Shown here piece by piece: positions 1-7,732 of a stretch of DNA of 48,191 bases. A program made the translations under genes and the position numbers. How positions within the stretch are numbered: position 1 is the first letter of the stretch; each line of letters starts with the position of its first letter. Source of the stretch: Streptomyces cinnamoneus (GTDB taxonomy: Bacteria; Actinomycetota; Actinomycetes; Streptomycetales; Streptomycetaceae); the NCBI RefSeq assembly GCF_014650495.1, contig NZ_BMVB01000034.1, positions 1 to 48,191 of the forward strand. The letters are read 5' to 3'. Below the pieces are notes generated by a model. That model made no database searches. It was not told the DNA's origin and saw only the letters and a list, made by a program, of their open reading frames with translations.

Positions 1-232
1 GATCCGTTTTCCGTTCCGTTTCCGGTCTGGAATTCGTTTCCGGCTCCCTGTTGGAGCGGGGTTCCGACTTTATCAGATTTATCTGAGCCGGATTTCCGCC
101 GCCTTGCCGGAACCTCCCCCTGCACACGAAGTGTTGGGGCGTTCCCGCTGCGGTGGAGACGTAAACGTACTGGACGGCCGCGCCCTGATGCAAATCGGCG
201 CAGGGGCGGCCGCCCATACGGCTGAGGCTTCG
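1..232. other. Left-edge intergenic region downstream of the RNase J gene
   Basis: No supported gene. The first 100 bases are clearly less GC-rich than the rest of the window and repeat a TTTCCGG-like word (around 20-26 and 37-43). A short inverted repeat, TCAGA-TTTA-TCTGA, lies near 73-86. A GC palindrome (GGGCGGCCGCCC, 204-215) lies just past the RNase J stop and may contribute to 3' end formation. The AT-richer stretch could hold a promoter for a gene outside the window, but I cannot identify one. Confidence 0.4.
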
Positions 233-1918
233 TCAGACCTCGACGACGATCGGCATGATCATCGGGCGTCGGCGGTAGCTGTCGGACACCCACTTGCCGA
301 CCGAACGGCGCACCAGCTGCTGCAGCTGGTGGGGCTCGGCCACGCCGTCGGCGGCGGCCTTGGCGATGGCTTCCTCGATCTTCGGGACGACGGCGTTGAA
401 CGCCGCGTCGTCGATGCCCGAGCCGCGTGCCTGGATCTGCGGGCCGCTGACGACCTTGCCGGTCGTGCTGTCGACGACCACGAAGACGGAGATGATGCCT
501 TCGTCGCCGAGGATGCGGCGGTCCTTGAGCGAAGCCTCGGTGACGTCGCCGACCGAGAGCCCGTCGACGTACACGTAGCCGGCCTGGACCTTGCCGACGA
601 TCCGCGCCTTGCCGTCCACGAGGTCCACCACGACGCCGTCCTCGGCGATGACGATGTGGTCCTTGGGGATGCCCGTCAGGGCACCGAGCTCGGCGTTGGC
701 CCGCAGGTGGCGCCACTCGCCGTGCACCGGCATCAGGTTCTTCGGCTTGCAGATGTTGTAGAAGTACAGCAGCTCGCCGGCCGAGGCGTGGCCCGAGACG
801 TGGACGCGGGCGTTGCCCTTGTGGACGACGTTGGCGCCCCAGCGGGTCAGGCCGTTGATCACGCGGTAGACCGCGTTCTCGTTGCCGGGGATGAGCGACG
901 ACGCCAGGATCACGGTGTCGCCCTGGACGATGCGGATCTGGTGGTCGCGGTTGGCCATGCGCGACAGTGCCGCCATCGGCTCGCCCTGCGAGCCGGTGCA
1001 GACGAGCACGACCTCGTCGTCCGGCAGGTCGTCGAGGGTCTTGACGTCCACGACGAGACCGGCGGGGATGCGCAGGTAGCCCAGGTCGCGGGCGATGCCC
1101 ATGTTGCGGACCATCGAGCGGCCGACGAAGGCGACGCGCCTGCCGTACTCGTGCGCGGCGTCCAGGATCTGCTGGATGCGGTGGACGTGGCTGGCGAAGC
1201 TGGCCACGATGATGCGCTTCTGGGCGCCCGCGAACACCTGGCGCAGGACGCCGGAGATGTCGCGCTCCGGCGGGACGAAGCCGGGGACCTCGGCGTTCGT
1301 GGAGTCCACGAGCAGCAGGTCGATGCCCTCCTCGCCGAGCTTGGCGAAGGCCGGGAGGTCGGTGAGGCGGCGGTCCAGCGGGAGCTGGTCCATCTTGAAG
1401 TCACCGGTGTGCACGGCCATGCCGGCGGGGGTGCGGATGGCGACGGCCAGGGCGTCCGGGATGGAGTGGTTGACCGCGACGAACTCGCACTCGAACGGAC
1501 CGATGCGCTCGCGGTGGCCCTCCACGACCTCAAGGGTGTAGGGGCGGATGCGGTGCTCCTGGAGCTTGGCCTCGATGAGGGCCAGGGTCAGCTTGGAGCC
1601 GATCAGCGGGATGTCCGGCTTCTCGCGGAGCAGGTAGGGGACGCCACCGATGTGGTCCTCGTGACCGTGGGTGAGGACGATGCCGTCGATGTCGTCCAGG
1701 CGGTCCCGGATGGACGTGAAGTCGGGCAGGATGAGGTCGACTCCGGGCTGCTCCTCCTCGGGGAAGAGCACTCCGCAGTCGACGATCAGCAGACGGCCGC
1801 CGTATTCGAAGACCGTCATGTTGCGGCCGATCTCGCCCAGGCCGCCGAGCGGGGTGACGCGCAGGCCGCCCTCGGGCAGCTTCGGCGGCGGGCCGAGTTC
1901 AGGGTGCGGGTGGCTCAA
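233..1918 (-). CDS. rnj: Ribonuclease J (RNase J, beta-CASP metallo-beta-lactamase family)
   Basis: Cytoplasmic RNase with 5'-3' exo- and endonuclease activity in rRNA maturation and mRNA decay. The 561-residue product has the usual RNase J length. The metallo-beta-lactamase zinc motif HGHEDH is at residues 84-89, and further metal-ligand motifs (VNHSIPDAL, HTGDFK) follow, then the beta-CASP region (FVGRSM, VHVSGHAS) and a C-terminal domain. Translation probably starts at a TTG: a GGAG box sits 7 bases upstream. It lies 135 bases downstream of dapA on the same strand, so co-transcription is possible. Family assignment is secure; the separate roles of paralogues cannot be judged here. Confidence 0.96.
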   Translation of the reverse strand: MSHPHPELGPPPKLPEGGLRVTPLGGLGEIGRNMTVFEYGGRLLIVDCGVLFPEEEQPGVDLILPDFTSIRDRLDDIDGIVLTHGHEDHIGGVPYLLREKPDIPLIGSKLTLALIEAKLQEHRIRPYTLEVVEGHRERIGPFECEFVAVNHSIPDALAVAIRTPAGMAVHTGDFKMDQLPLDRRLTDLPAFAKLGEEGIDLLLVDSTNAEVPGFVPPERDISGVLRQVFAGAQKRIIVASFASHVHRIQQILDAAHEYGRRVAFVGRSMVRNMGIARDLGYLRIPAGLVVDVKTLDDLPDDEVVLVCTGSQGEPMAALSRMANRDHQIRIVQGDTVILASSLIPGNENAVYRVINGLTRWGANVVHKGNARVHVSGHASAGELLYFYNICKPKNLMPVHGEWRHLRANAELGALTGIPKDHIVIAEDGVVVDLVDGKARIVGKVQAGYVYVDGLSVGDVTEASLKDRRILGDEGIISVFVVVDSTTGKVVSGPQIQARGSGIDDAAFNAVVPKIEEAIAKAAADGVAEPHQLQQLVRRSVGKWVSDSYRRRPMIMPIVVEV

Positions 1919-2053
1919 AAGACTCTCCTCACCACGCGCGCCGCTCGCCCTTCCTGGACAGGGCTCAGGACGTGGGGACGCATGGCGCGCATGACATTCG
2001 TGCAGATGCGGTTTCGGCTGTATTCAGTCGGTATTCAGTTGTGAAGTCTGGTG

Positions 2054-2953
2054 CTACAGCTGTACCCCGCCCGCGGCGAGATCGCGCTTCAGCTGCTCGG
2101 TCTGCTCCTCGGTGAGCTCGACGAGCGGGAGCCGCAGCGGTCCGGCGGGCAGGCCCTGCAGCGCGAGGGCGGCCTTGGTGGTCATGACGCCCTGGGTGCG
2201 GAACATGCCGGTGTAGACGGGCAGCAGCCGGCGGTGGATCTCGGCGGCCTTGACGGCGTCGCCGGACCGGTGGGCCTCCAGCAGGGCGCGCAGCTCCGGG
2301 GCGACGACGTGGCCGACGACGGAGACGAAGCCCGCGGCGCCGATGGACAGCAGCGGCAGGTTGAGCATGTCGTCGCCGGAGTACCAGGCGAGGCCCGAGC
2401 GGGCCATGGCCCAGCCGGCGGCGGAGAGGTCGCCCTTGGCGTCCTTGTTGGCGACGATGCGGGGGTGCTCGGCGAGCCGGACCATGGTCTCGGTCTCCAG
2501 CTGCACGCCGCTGCGGCCCGGGATGTCGTAGAGCATCACCGGGAGCTCCGTGGCGTCCGCGATGGCGGTGAAGTGCCGGCGGAGGCCCTCCTGCGGGGGC
2601 TTGTTGTAGTACGGGGTCACCACGAGGAGGCCGTGGGCGCCCGCCTGCTCGGCGGCGCGGGCGAGCTCGATGCTGTGACGGGTGTCGTTGGTTCCGGCTC
2701 CGGCAACGACGTGGGCGCGGTCTCCGACCGCCTCGACCACGGCACGTACGAGCTGGGCTTTCTCCGCATCGCTGGTGGTGGGCGACTCACCGGTGGTGCC
2801 GTTGACGACGAGGCCGTCGTTGCCCGCGTCCACGAGGTGGGCGGCAAGGCGCTGTGCGCCGTCGAGATCGAGAGCGCCCTCGGCCGTGAAGGGGGTGACC
2901 ATCGCGGTCAGGACCCGTCCGAAGGGCGTGTGCGGTGTGGAGGTCGGAGCCAT
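2054..2953 (-). CDS. dapA: 4-hydroxy-tetrahydrodipicolinate synthase
   Basis: Condenses pyruvate with aspartate semialdehyde, the first committed step of the lysine/diaminopimelate branch that feeds the cell wall. The product is a 299-residue TIM-barrel protein. Visible motifs are NGTTGESPT (substrate loop), TPYYNKP (catalytic Tyr) and ANKDAKGD (Schiff-base Lys). I chose the ATG at 2953 (MAPTSTPHTPFGRV), which fits the family; an in-frame GTG lies 9 bases upstream and neither has a strong Shine-Dalgarno sequence. dapB is 2.6 kb away on the same strand but separated by plus-strand genes, so the two are not one operon. Confidence 0.95.
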   Translation of the reverse strand: MAPTSTPHTPFGRVLTAMVTPFTAEGALDLDGAQRLAAHLVDAGNDGLVVNGTTGESPTTSDAEKAQLVRAVVEAVGDRAHVVAGAGTNDTRHSIELARAAEQAGAHGLLVVTPYYNKPPQEGLRRHFTAIADATELPVMLYDIPGRSGVQLETETMVRLAEHPRIVANKDAKGDLSAAGWAMARSGLAWYSGDDMLNLPLLSIGAAGFVSVVGHVVAPELRALLEAHRSGDAVKAAEIHRRLLPVYTGMFRTQGVMTTKAALALQGLPAGPLRLPLVELTEEQTEQLKRDLAAGGVQL

Positions 2954-3012
2954 GGGGGTCACGCTACTCGTTGCTCACCGTGAGGTGCCCCCTCGGGGAG
3001 TGCGAAGTGGAT

Positions 3013-3060
3013 CCCGGCACTGCCTGCTCGGGGGTTCAAGCAGTGCCGGGTCCGTTTTTT
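3013..3060 (+). terminator. 11-bp hairpin followed by T6, oriented to the plus strand, upstream of dapA
   Basis: A perfect inverted repeat CCCGGCACTGC (3013-3023) / GCAGTGCCGGG (3040-3050) with a 16-base loop is followed by TTTTTT at 3055-3060. This is the layout of an intrinsic terminator for plus-strand transcription, yet no plus-strand gene precedes it. It may end an RNA antisense to the dapA start, or the hairpin may simply be the 3' stem of the thyX transcript read on the minus strand, where no U-tract follows. Confidence 0.6.
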
Positions 3061-3127
3061 CAGCCTAGATGAAGGTGACGAAACGCCGCAATACGGACAC
3101 CTGACTCGGAGGGGGCCTGGCGACGTC

Positions 3128-3141
3128 CGCACCACGGTGCG
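3128..3141 (-). terminator. Short hairpin directly after the thyX stop
   Basis: CGCAC-CACG-GTGCG adjoins the thyX stop codon. It is a small GC stem without a U-tract and may aid termination or mRNA stability. Confidence 0.3.
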
Positions 3142-3882
3142 TTACGGCGCGACGCGGCCGTTCTTGTTGAACGCGGCGTAGGTGAGCGGCATGAGCTTGG
3201 CCCACTCCGCCTCCATCTTCTCGCCCACCATCTCGATCTCGCGCTGCGGGAAGGAAGGGACCGCCGCCAGCTCGTGCTGCGTGCGCAGGCCGAGGAAGTG
3301 CATCAGCGAGCGGGCGTTGCAGGTGGCGTACATCGACGAGAACAGGCCCACCGGCAGGACCGAGCGGGCGACCTCGCGGGCCACGCCGGCGGCCAGCATC
3401 TCCTGGTACGCCTCGTACGCCCGGCGGTAGCTGTCCTCCATGACCCGGCCGGTCAGCTCGTGCTGGGCCTCGGTGCCCTCGACGAAGACGTACTTGCCCG
3501 GGCGGCCCTCCTGGACCAGCTTGCGGGACTCCCCCGGGACGTAGAAGACGGGCTCCAGCTCGCGGTAGCGGCCGGACTCCTCGTTGTAGGACCAGCCCAC
3601 GCGGTGGCGCATGAACTCACGGAAGACGAAGATCGGCGCACTGATGAAGAAGGTCATCGAGTTGTGCTCGAAGGGGCTGCCGTGGCGGTCGCGCATCAGG
3701 TAGTTGATCAGTCCCTTGGACCGCTCGGGGTCCTTGCTGATCTCTTCGAGGGACTGCTCGCCGGCCGTGGAGACGCGGGCCGCCCACAGCACGTCGGTGT
3801 CGGCGGCGCTGTGCTTGACCAGCTCGACGGTCACATCGCTGCGAAACGTCGGCTTGGCGTCCTCGGTGGGGGTGTCGGTCAC
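3142..3882 (-). CDS. thyX: FAD-dependent thymidylate synthase ThyX
   Basis: Methylates dUMP to dTMP using methylene-tetrahydrofolate, with FAD-mediated hydride transfer; found in many actinomycetes alongside or instead of ThyA. The product has 246 residues. The signature region RHRVGWSYNEESGRY starts at residue 92. The distance from RHR to the signature Ser is eight residues, one more than in the textbook RHRX7S motif. A second conserved stretch is LRTQHELAAVPSFPQRE near the C-terminus. The GTG start is preceded by AAGGA with 8 bases of spacing. It is probably its own transcription unit; an AT-rich patch near 3999-4028 lies in the region divergent to the next plus-strand gene. Confidence 0.95.
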   Translation of the reverse strand: MTDTPTEDAKPTFRSDVTVELVKHSAADTDVLWAARVSTAGEQSLEEISKDPERSKGLINYLMRDRHGSPFEHNSMTFFISAPIFVFREFMRHRVGWSYNEESGRYRELEPVFYVPGESRKLVQEGRPGKYVFVEGTEAQHELTGRVMEDSYRRAYEAYQEMLAAGVAREVARSVLPVGLFSSMYATCNARSLMHFLGLRTQHELAAVPSFPQREIEMVGEKMEAEWAKLMPLTYAAFNKNGRVAP

Positions 3883-4101
3883 CGGCGGGGTCCTTCCCTT
3901 GTTGCATGTGCTGGGCCGCTGCCAAGCCTAAGGGCCGCCACTGACACCCGGCCGCCGCCGGGCCCGGCCCCCTGCCACAGCGGGGCCCGGGACGCCAGTT
4001 GAGATTTTTCACAGAAGTTACGAAAAACGGGCACCTATGAACGAGTTCGAGCGTCTTTCTGTATGACAGCAGAGTCTTCGAGGTTCCTAGGAGAGCCCTT
4101 C

Positions 4102-4344
4102 ATGTTCCGCCGGCGAGAGCCCGTGCCGTTCGCCTTCGTCGCCGAGGCCGAGCGCTACCGCAGCAACGTCACGCCGCCGCCCCGAGATCGTGCCAGCCGC
4201 TCCGAGATAGCCGGGCGGACCCTGGTGGGGCTGACGGTCGCGGCGGGGCTCATCGGTGCGCTGCTGTTCGGCATCCCGTCCCTGGAAACCGGTCCGCAGC
4301 ACAAGCCCCACACCCAGCAGTCCGAAGCCAACGCGGGCCGCTGA
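4102..4344 (+). CDS. Small single-pass membrane protein, unknown function
   Basis: I do not recognise a named family. The ATG at 4102 is preceded by AGGAGAG about 6 bases upstream; an in-frame ATG at 4063 has no good ribosome site. The 80-residue product begins with a basic, Arg-rich segment (MFRRREPVPF) and has one predicted membrane helix near residues 40-58 (LVGLTVAAGLIGALLFGI). A short hydrophilic tail follows. It lies 74 bases before the PH-like membrane protein gene on the same strand, so both may be co-transcribed. Confidence 0.7.
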   Translation: MFRRREPVPFAFVAEAERYRSNVTPPPRDRASRSEIAGRTLVGLTVAAGLIGALLFGIPSLETGPQHKPHTQQSEANAGR

Positions 4345-4418
4345 TCAGCAGCCGCTGACCAGCGGGTACCCTCACCCGGCACAGCACTTCGAGCGTGCGT
4401 ACGAGTGAGGAACCCGTC

Positions 4419-5003
4419 GTGCCCCTGCCCTTCCTGACAGCCGACCGCGACGGCGCCGCAACCGACGTCGCGACCGGAACCGCCGTGTCACCGCCCCGCG
4501 AGGCGCCAGAAGACATGTACGAGAGCCGCCACCTCCGCTGGCGGCGCCCGTACCACCCCGGTCCGCTGCGGGTGGGTGGCACGGCGGTGGTGCTTCTGCT
4601 GGCCGCCTGCGTCCTCTTCTCCGGCGTGATCATCGCCCTCGCCGGTTCGCTGCCCGGGGCGGGCATCTGCGTCGCCGTCGCCGCGCTCCTGATCACGATC
4701 GCCTTCCGGCTCGTGCGGACCGGCATCTGGGTGGGCCCGAAGGGGCTGCGGCAGCTGAGCCTGCTGTCGGGCACCACGCTGTCGTGGGCCGACGTGGCCG
4801 GCGTCCGCACCGTCCAGCAGCCCGTCCGCCTGCTCGGCCTGCCCCGCACGGTCCAGGGTCAGGTGCTGGTCGTGGAGCGTACGCAGGGCAAAGCGCTGCC
4901 GGCGCTGGTGAGCGACCAGGGAGCCGACTTCCTCGGGCGCCCGCGGGCCTTCGCCGAGACGGCCCTCGCCGTCGAGGACGAGGTGGCGGAGTTCAAGGGC
5001 TGA
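4419..5003 (+). CDS. Membrane protein with C-terminal bacterial PH-like domain
   Basis: The product is about 194 residues. After a hydrophilic N-terminus there are two membrane helices (VGGTAVVLLLAACVLFSGV and GAGICVAVAALLITIAF), then a bacterial pleckstrin-homology-type segment (GIWVGPKGLRQ, TTLSWADVAGV). Such proteins are common in actinomycetes, with unknown roles at the membrane. I prefer the GTG at 4419, which has GTGAGGA 7 bases upstream; an in-frame GTG at 4395 would add 8 residues. The gene converges on the small membrane-protein gene ending at 5100. Confidence 0.75.
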   Translation: MPLPFLTADRDGAATDVATGTAVSPPREAPEDMYESRHLRWRRPYHPGPLRVGGTAVVLLLAACVLFSGVIIALAGSLPGAGICVAVAALLITIAFRLVRTGIWVGPKGLRQLSLLSGTTLSWADVAGVRTVQQPVRLLGLPRTVQGQVLVVERTQGKALPALVSDQGADFLGRPRAFAETALAVEDEVAEFKG

Positions 5004-5036
5004 GAGCCGCCGGGGGCCGTGCCCCCGGCGTGCGCG

Positions 5037-5060
5037 TTCATGCGGAAGCTTCCGCATGAA
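5037..5060. repeat. 24-base perfect palindrome with flanking 13-base direct repeat
   Basis: TTCATGCGGAAG is followed directly by its own reverse complement, CTTCCGCATGAA. The right arm then runs into a near-copy, CTTCCGCGTGAAC, and a partial third copy (CTTCCGG), giving a 13-base tandem pattern up to about 5081. It lies between two convergent genes and can form a 10-bp stem with an AGCT loop on either strand, so a bidirectional terminator is the simplest reading. Confidence 0.7.
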
Positions 5061-5099
5061 GCTTCCGCGTGAACCTTCCGGAGACCGGCCCCTCGGGCG

Positions 5100-5558
5100 T
5101 CATGCGCCGGAGGGGCTGGCCTTTCCGTCGTGCAGCGCGATCGCGTGCTGCATCGCCTTGCGGGCCCGCGGGGTGTCACGAGCGTCGTGGTAGGCGACGG
5201 CCAGGCGGAACCACGAGCGCCAGTCCCCCGGCGCCTCCTCGGTCTCCTCCCGCCGCTTGGCGAAGACGGCGTCCGCGGAGTCGCGGTCGATACGGCCGCC
5301 GGGGGTCCGCACCAGCTCGTCGACCGGCAGCCCGCCCTCGGCCTCCAGTTCCCGCGCCAGCCGGTCGGCGTCCCGCGCGAACTTGGTGGTCCGGTACAGG
5401 AACCAGGCCCCGATGAACGGCAGCACCAGCACCGCCAGCCCGAACGGCACGGTGATGACCGTGCCCTGCTGGATGAGCATCACACCGCGGCTGCCGACCA
5501 GGACGAAGTAGACGACCAGGACGGCGGCCAGGGCGAAGTAGACGACTTTCGCACGCAC
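5100..5558 (-). CDS. Small two-helix membrane protein of the dapB operon, unknown function
   Basis: The 152-residue product has two N-terminal membrane helices (VVYFALAAVLVVYFVLVG and VPFGLAVLVLPFIGAWFLY). A cytoplasmic tail follows that is rich in charged, probably helical sequence (FARDADRLARELEAEGG), ending in a tetratricopeptide-like segment (WRSWFRLAVAYHDARDTPRA). The GTG start is only 5 bases past the dapB stop with no clear ribosome site, which suggests translational coupling. It is the last gene of the rpsO-pnp-protease-dapB run. I can assign no biochemical role. Confidence 0.75.
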   Translation of the reverse strand: MRAKVVYFALAAVLVVYFVLVGSRGVMLIQQGTVITVPFGLAVLVLPFIGAWFLYRTTKFARDADRLARELEAEGGLPVDELVRTPGGRIDRDSADAVFAKRREETEEAPGDWRSWFRLAVAYHDARDTPRARKAMQHAIALHDGKASPSGA

Positions 5559-5563
5559 GCTGA

Positions 5564-6316
5564 TCAGCCCAGGTCCAGGAAGTGTTCCAGGCCGAACGTC
5601 AGCCCCGGCGTGCTCACCACGCGCCGCGCGCCGAGCAGGATGCCCGGCATGAAGCAGCTGTGGTGCAGCGAGTCGTGCCGGATGGTGAGCGTCTCGCCGG
5701 TGTCCCCGAAGAGCACCTCCTGGTGGGCGAGCAGCCCGCGCAGCCGCACGGCGTGCACCGGCACCCCGTCGACGTCCGCGCCGCGCGCGCCCTCCAGGGC
5801 CGTGGACGTGGCGTCCGGCTGCGGCGCGCAGCCCGCCTCGCGCCGCGCCGCCGCGATGAGCTGCGCGGTGCGGGTGGCGGTGCCCGAGGGGGCGTCCGCC
5901 TTGTTCGGGTGGTGCAGCTCCACGACCTCGACGGACTCGAAGAAGCGGGCCGCCTGCTGGGCGAAGGCCATGGTGAGGACCGCGCCGATGGAGAAGTTCG
6001 GGGCGATGAGCACGCCCGTGGACGGCGAGGCCGCCAGCCAGGACCTCAGCTGCTCCAGGCGGTCCTCGGTCCAGCCGGTGGTGCCGACGACGCCGTGGAT
6101 GCCGTTGCGGACGCAGAAGTCCAGGTTGTCCATGACCGAGTCGGGGTGGGTCAGCTCGACCGCGACCTGGGCACGGGCCTCGGTCAGGGCGTCCAGGCTG
6201 TCGCCCCGGCCCAGCGCGGCCACCAGCTCCATGTCCTCGGCGGCCTCCACGGCCCGTACGGCCTCGGAGCCGATCCGGCCCTTGGCGCCGATGACGGCGA
6301 CGCGCAGCTTGCTCAT
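5564..6316 (-). CDS. dapB: 4-hydroxy-tetrahydrodipicolinate reductase
   Basis: Reduces the DapA product with NAD(P)H in diaminopimelate/lysine synthesis. The 250-residue product starts at MSKLRVAVIGAKGRIG, which holds the nucleotide-binding GxxGRxG motif. ELHHPNKADAPSGTA carries the catalytic His pair, the Lys and the substrate-binding GT. I chose the ATG at 6316 because it begins the conserved beta strand; an ATG at 6340 would add eight non-conserved residues. It lies 36 bases after the M16 protease gene in the same operon. Confidence 0.95.
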   Translation of the reverse strand: MSKLRVAVIGAKGRIGSEAVRAVEAAEDMELVAALGRGDSLDALTEARAQVAVELTHPDSVMDNLDFCVRNGIHGVVGTTGWTEDRLEQLRSWLAASPSTGVLIAPNFSIGAVLTMAFAQQAARFFESVEVVELHHPNKADAPSGTATRTAQLIAAARREAGCAPQPDATSTALEGARGADVDGVPVHAVRLRGLLAHQEVLFGDTGETLTIRHDSLHHSCFMPGILLGARRVVSTPGLTFGLEHFLDLG

Positions 6317-6352
6317 CGTCCCTGCTTCCTTTTCAACCATCGACTCAGCGAT

Positions 6353-7732
6353 TTAAGAAACGGCCTCGTGCAGGCGCGCGGCCTGCTTGTCCTTCAGCGG
6401 GCCGATGACGGACAGCGAAGGACGCTGCCCCAGTACATCGCGGGCCACCTCGCGGATCTCGTCCGGGGTGACGGTCGCGATGCGGGCCAGCATGTCGCTC
6501 ACCGACATCTGGTCGCCCCAGCACAGCTCGCTCTTGCCGATGCGGTTCATCAGCGCGCCCGTGTCCTCCAGGCCGAGGACGGTGGAGCCGGAGAGCTGGC
6601 CGATGGCGCGGCCGATCTCCTCGTCCGACAGGCCCTCGGTCGCGACGCGGTCCAGCTCGTCGCGGCAGATCCGCAGCACGTCGTGGACCTGGTTCGGACG
6701 ACAGCCGGCGTAGACGCCGAAGAGGCCGCAGTCGGCGAAGCCCGAGGTGTAGGAGTAGACGGAGTACGCAAGGCCGCGCTTCTCCCGGACCTCCTGGAAG
6801 AGGCGGGAGCTCATGCCGCCGCCGAGGGCGGTGTTGAGCACGCCGAGCGCCCAGCGGCGCTCGTCGGTGCGGGCGAGGCCCGGCATGCCGAGGACGACGT
6901 GCGCCTGCTCCGTCTTGCGGCCCAGCACCTCCACGCGGCCCGCGGTGCGGATCGTCTTGGTGCCGGCGCGCGGGGCCACGGGCACCGCGTCCGGACGGCC
7001 CAGGGCTCCCGCCTTCTCGAAGGCGGCGCGGACCTGGCGGACGACCTTGGCGTGGTCGACGTTGCCCGCGGCGGCCACGACCAGGTGGGTCGGGTCGTAG
7101 TGCTTCTTGTAGAAGCGGGCGATCTGGTCGCGGGTGAGCGCGTTGATCGTGTCCACGGTGCCGAGCACCGGGCGCCCGAGGGGGGTGTCGCCCAGCATGG
7201 TGTGCGCGAACAGGTCGTGCACGCAGTCGCCCGGGTCGTCCTCCGTCATGGCGATCTCTTCGAGGATCACCCCGCGCTCGGCGTCGACGTCCGCCGCGTC
7301 GATCAGCGAGCCGGTCAGCATGTCGCAGACGACGTCGATGGCCAGCGGCAGGTCCGTGTCGAGCACCCGTGCGTAGTAGCAGGTGTACTCCTTGGCCGTG
7401 AACGCGTTCATCTCGCCGCCGACCGCGTCGAGCGCGGCGGAGATGTCGAGCGCGCTGCGCCTGGCCGTGCCCTTGAAGAGCAGGTGCTCCAGGTAGTGCG
7501 TGGCGCCGTTGAGCGTCGGGGTCTCGTCGCGGGAACCGACGTTGGCCCAGATGCCGAAGGTCGCGGAGCGTACCGACGGCAGGGTCTCGGTGACGATGCG
7601 CAGACCGCCCGGGAGGGTGGTCCGGCGGACCGTACCGATGCCGTTCTCGCCCTTGAGAAGCGTTTGGGTACGGGCGACGGCCCGCCCCTCCGAAGAGGTG
7701 CGGGCCGTCTCCCGTGCACTACGGGACGTCAC
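6353..7732 (-). CDS. M16 family zinc metallopeptidase (mitochondrial processing peptidase-like)
   Basis: The product has 459 residues. The inverted zinc motif HYLEH is at residues 79-83, with the third Glu ligand in ERGVILEEI near residue 159. A second, catalytically inactive M16 lobe follows (GLAYSVYSYTSGFADCG). It lies immediately downstream of pnp, a conserved position for this family in actinomycetes and firmicutes. The GTG start overlaps the pnp stop by four bases (GTGA), which strongly implies translational coupling. The substrate is unknown. Confidence 0.93.
   Translation of the reverse strand: MTSRSARETARTSSEGRAVARTQTLLKGENGIGTVRRTTLPGGLRIVTETLPSVRSATFGIWANVGSRDETPTLNGATHYLEHLLFKGTARRSALDISAALDAVGGEMNAFTAKEYTCYYARVLDTDLPLAIDVVCDMLTGSLIDAADVDAERGVILEEIAMTEDDPGDCVHDLFAHTMLGDTPLGRPVLGTVDTINALTRDQIARFYKKHYDPTHLVVAAAGNVDHAKVVRQVRAAFEKAGALGRPDAVPVAPRAGTKTIRTAGRVEVLGRKTEQAHVVLGMPGLARTDERRWALGVLNTALGGGMSSRLFQEVREKRGLAYSVYSYTSGFADCGLFGVYAGCRPNQVHDVLRICRDELDRVATEGLSDEEIGRAIGQLSGSTVLGLEDTGALMNRIGKSELCWGDQMSVSDMLARIATVTPDEIREVARDVLGQRPSLSVIGPLKDKQAARLHEAVS

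Noticed and set aside
104..2044. Long plus-strand open frame opposite the RNase J gene
   Set aside because: Low-complexity, Asp/Val/Gly-rich translation without motifs; typical antisense shadow of high-GC coding DNA on the other strand.
3013..3060. tRNA- or tmRNA-like fragment because of GGGTTCAAG in the loop
   Set aside because: There is no acceptor, D-arm or CCA-adjacent structure; it is a simple hairpin with a T-tract.
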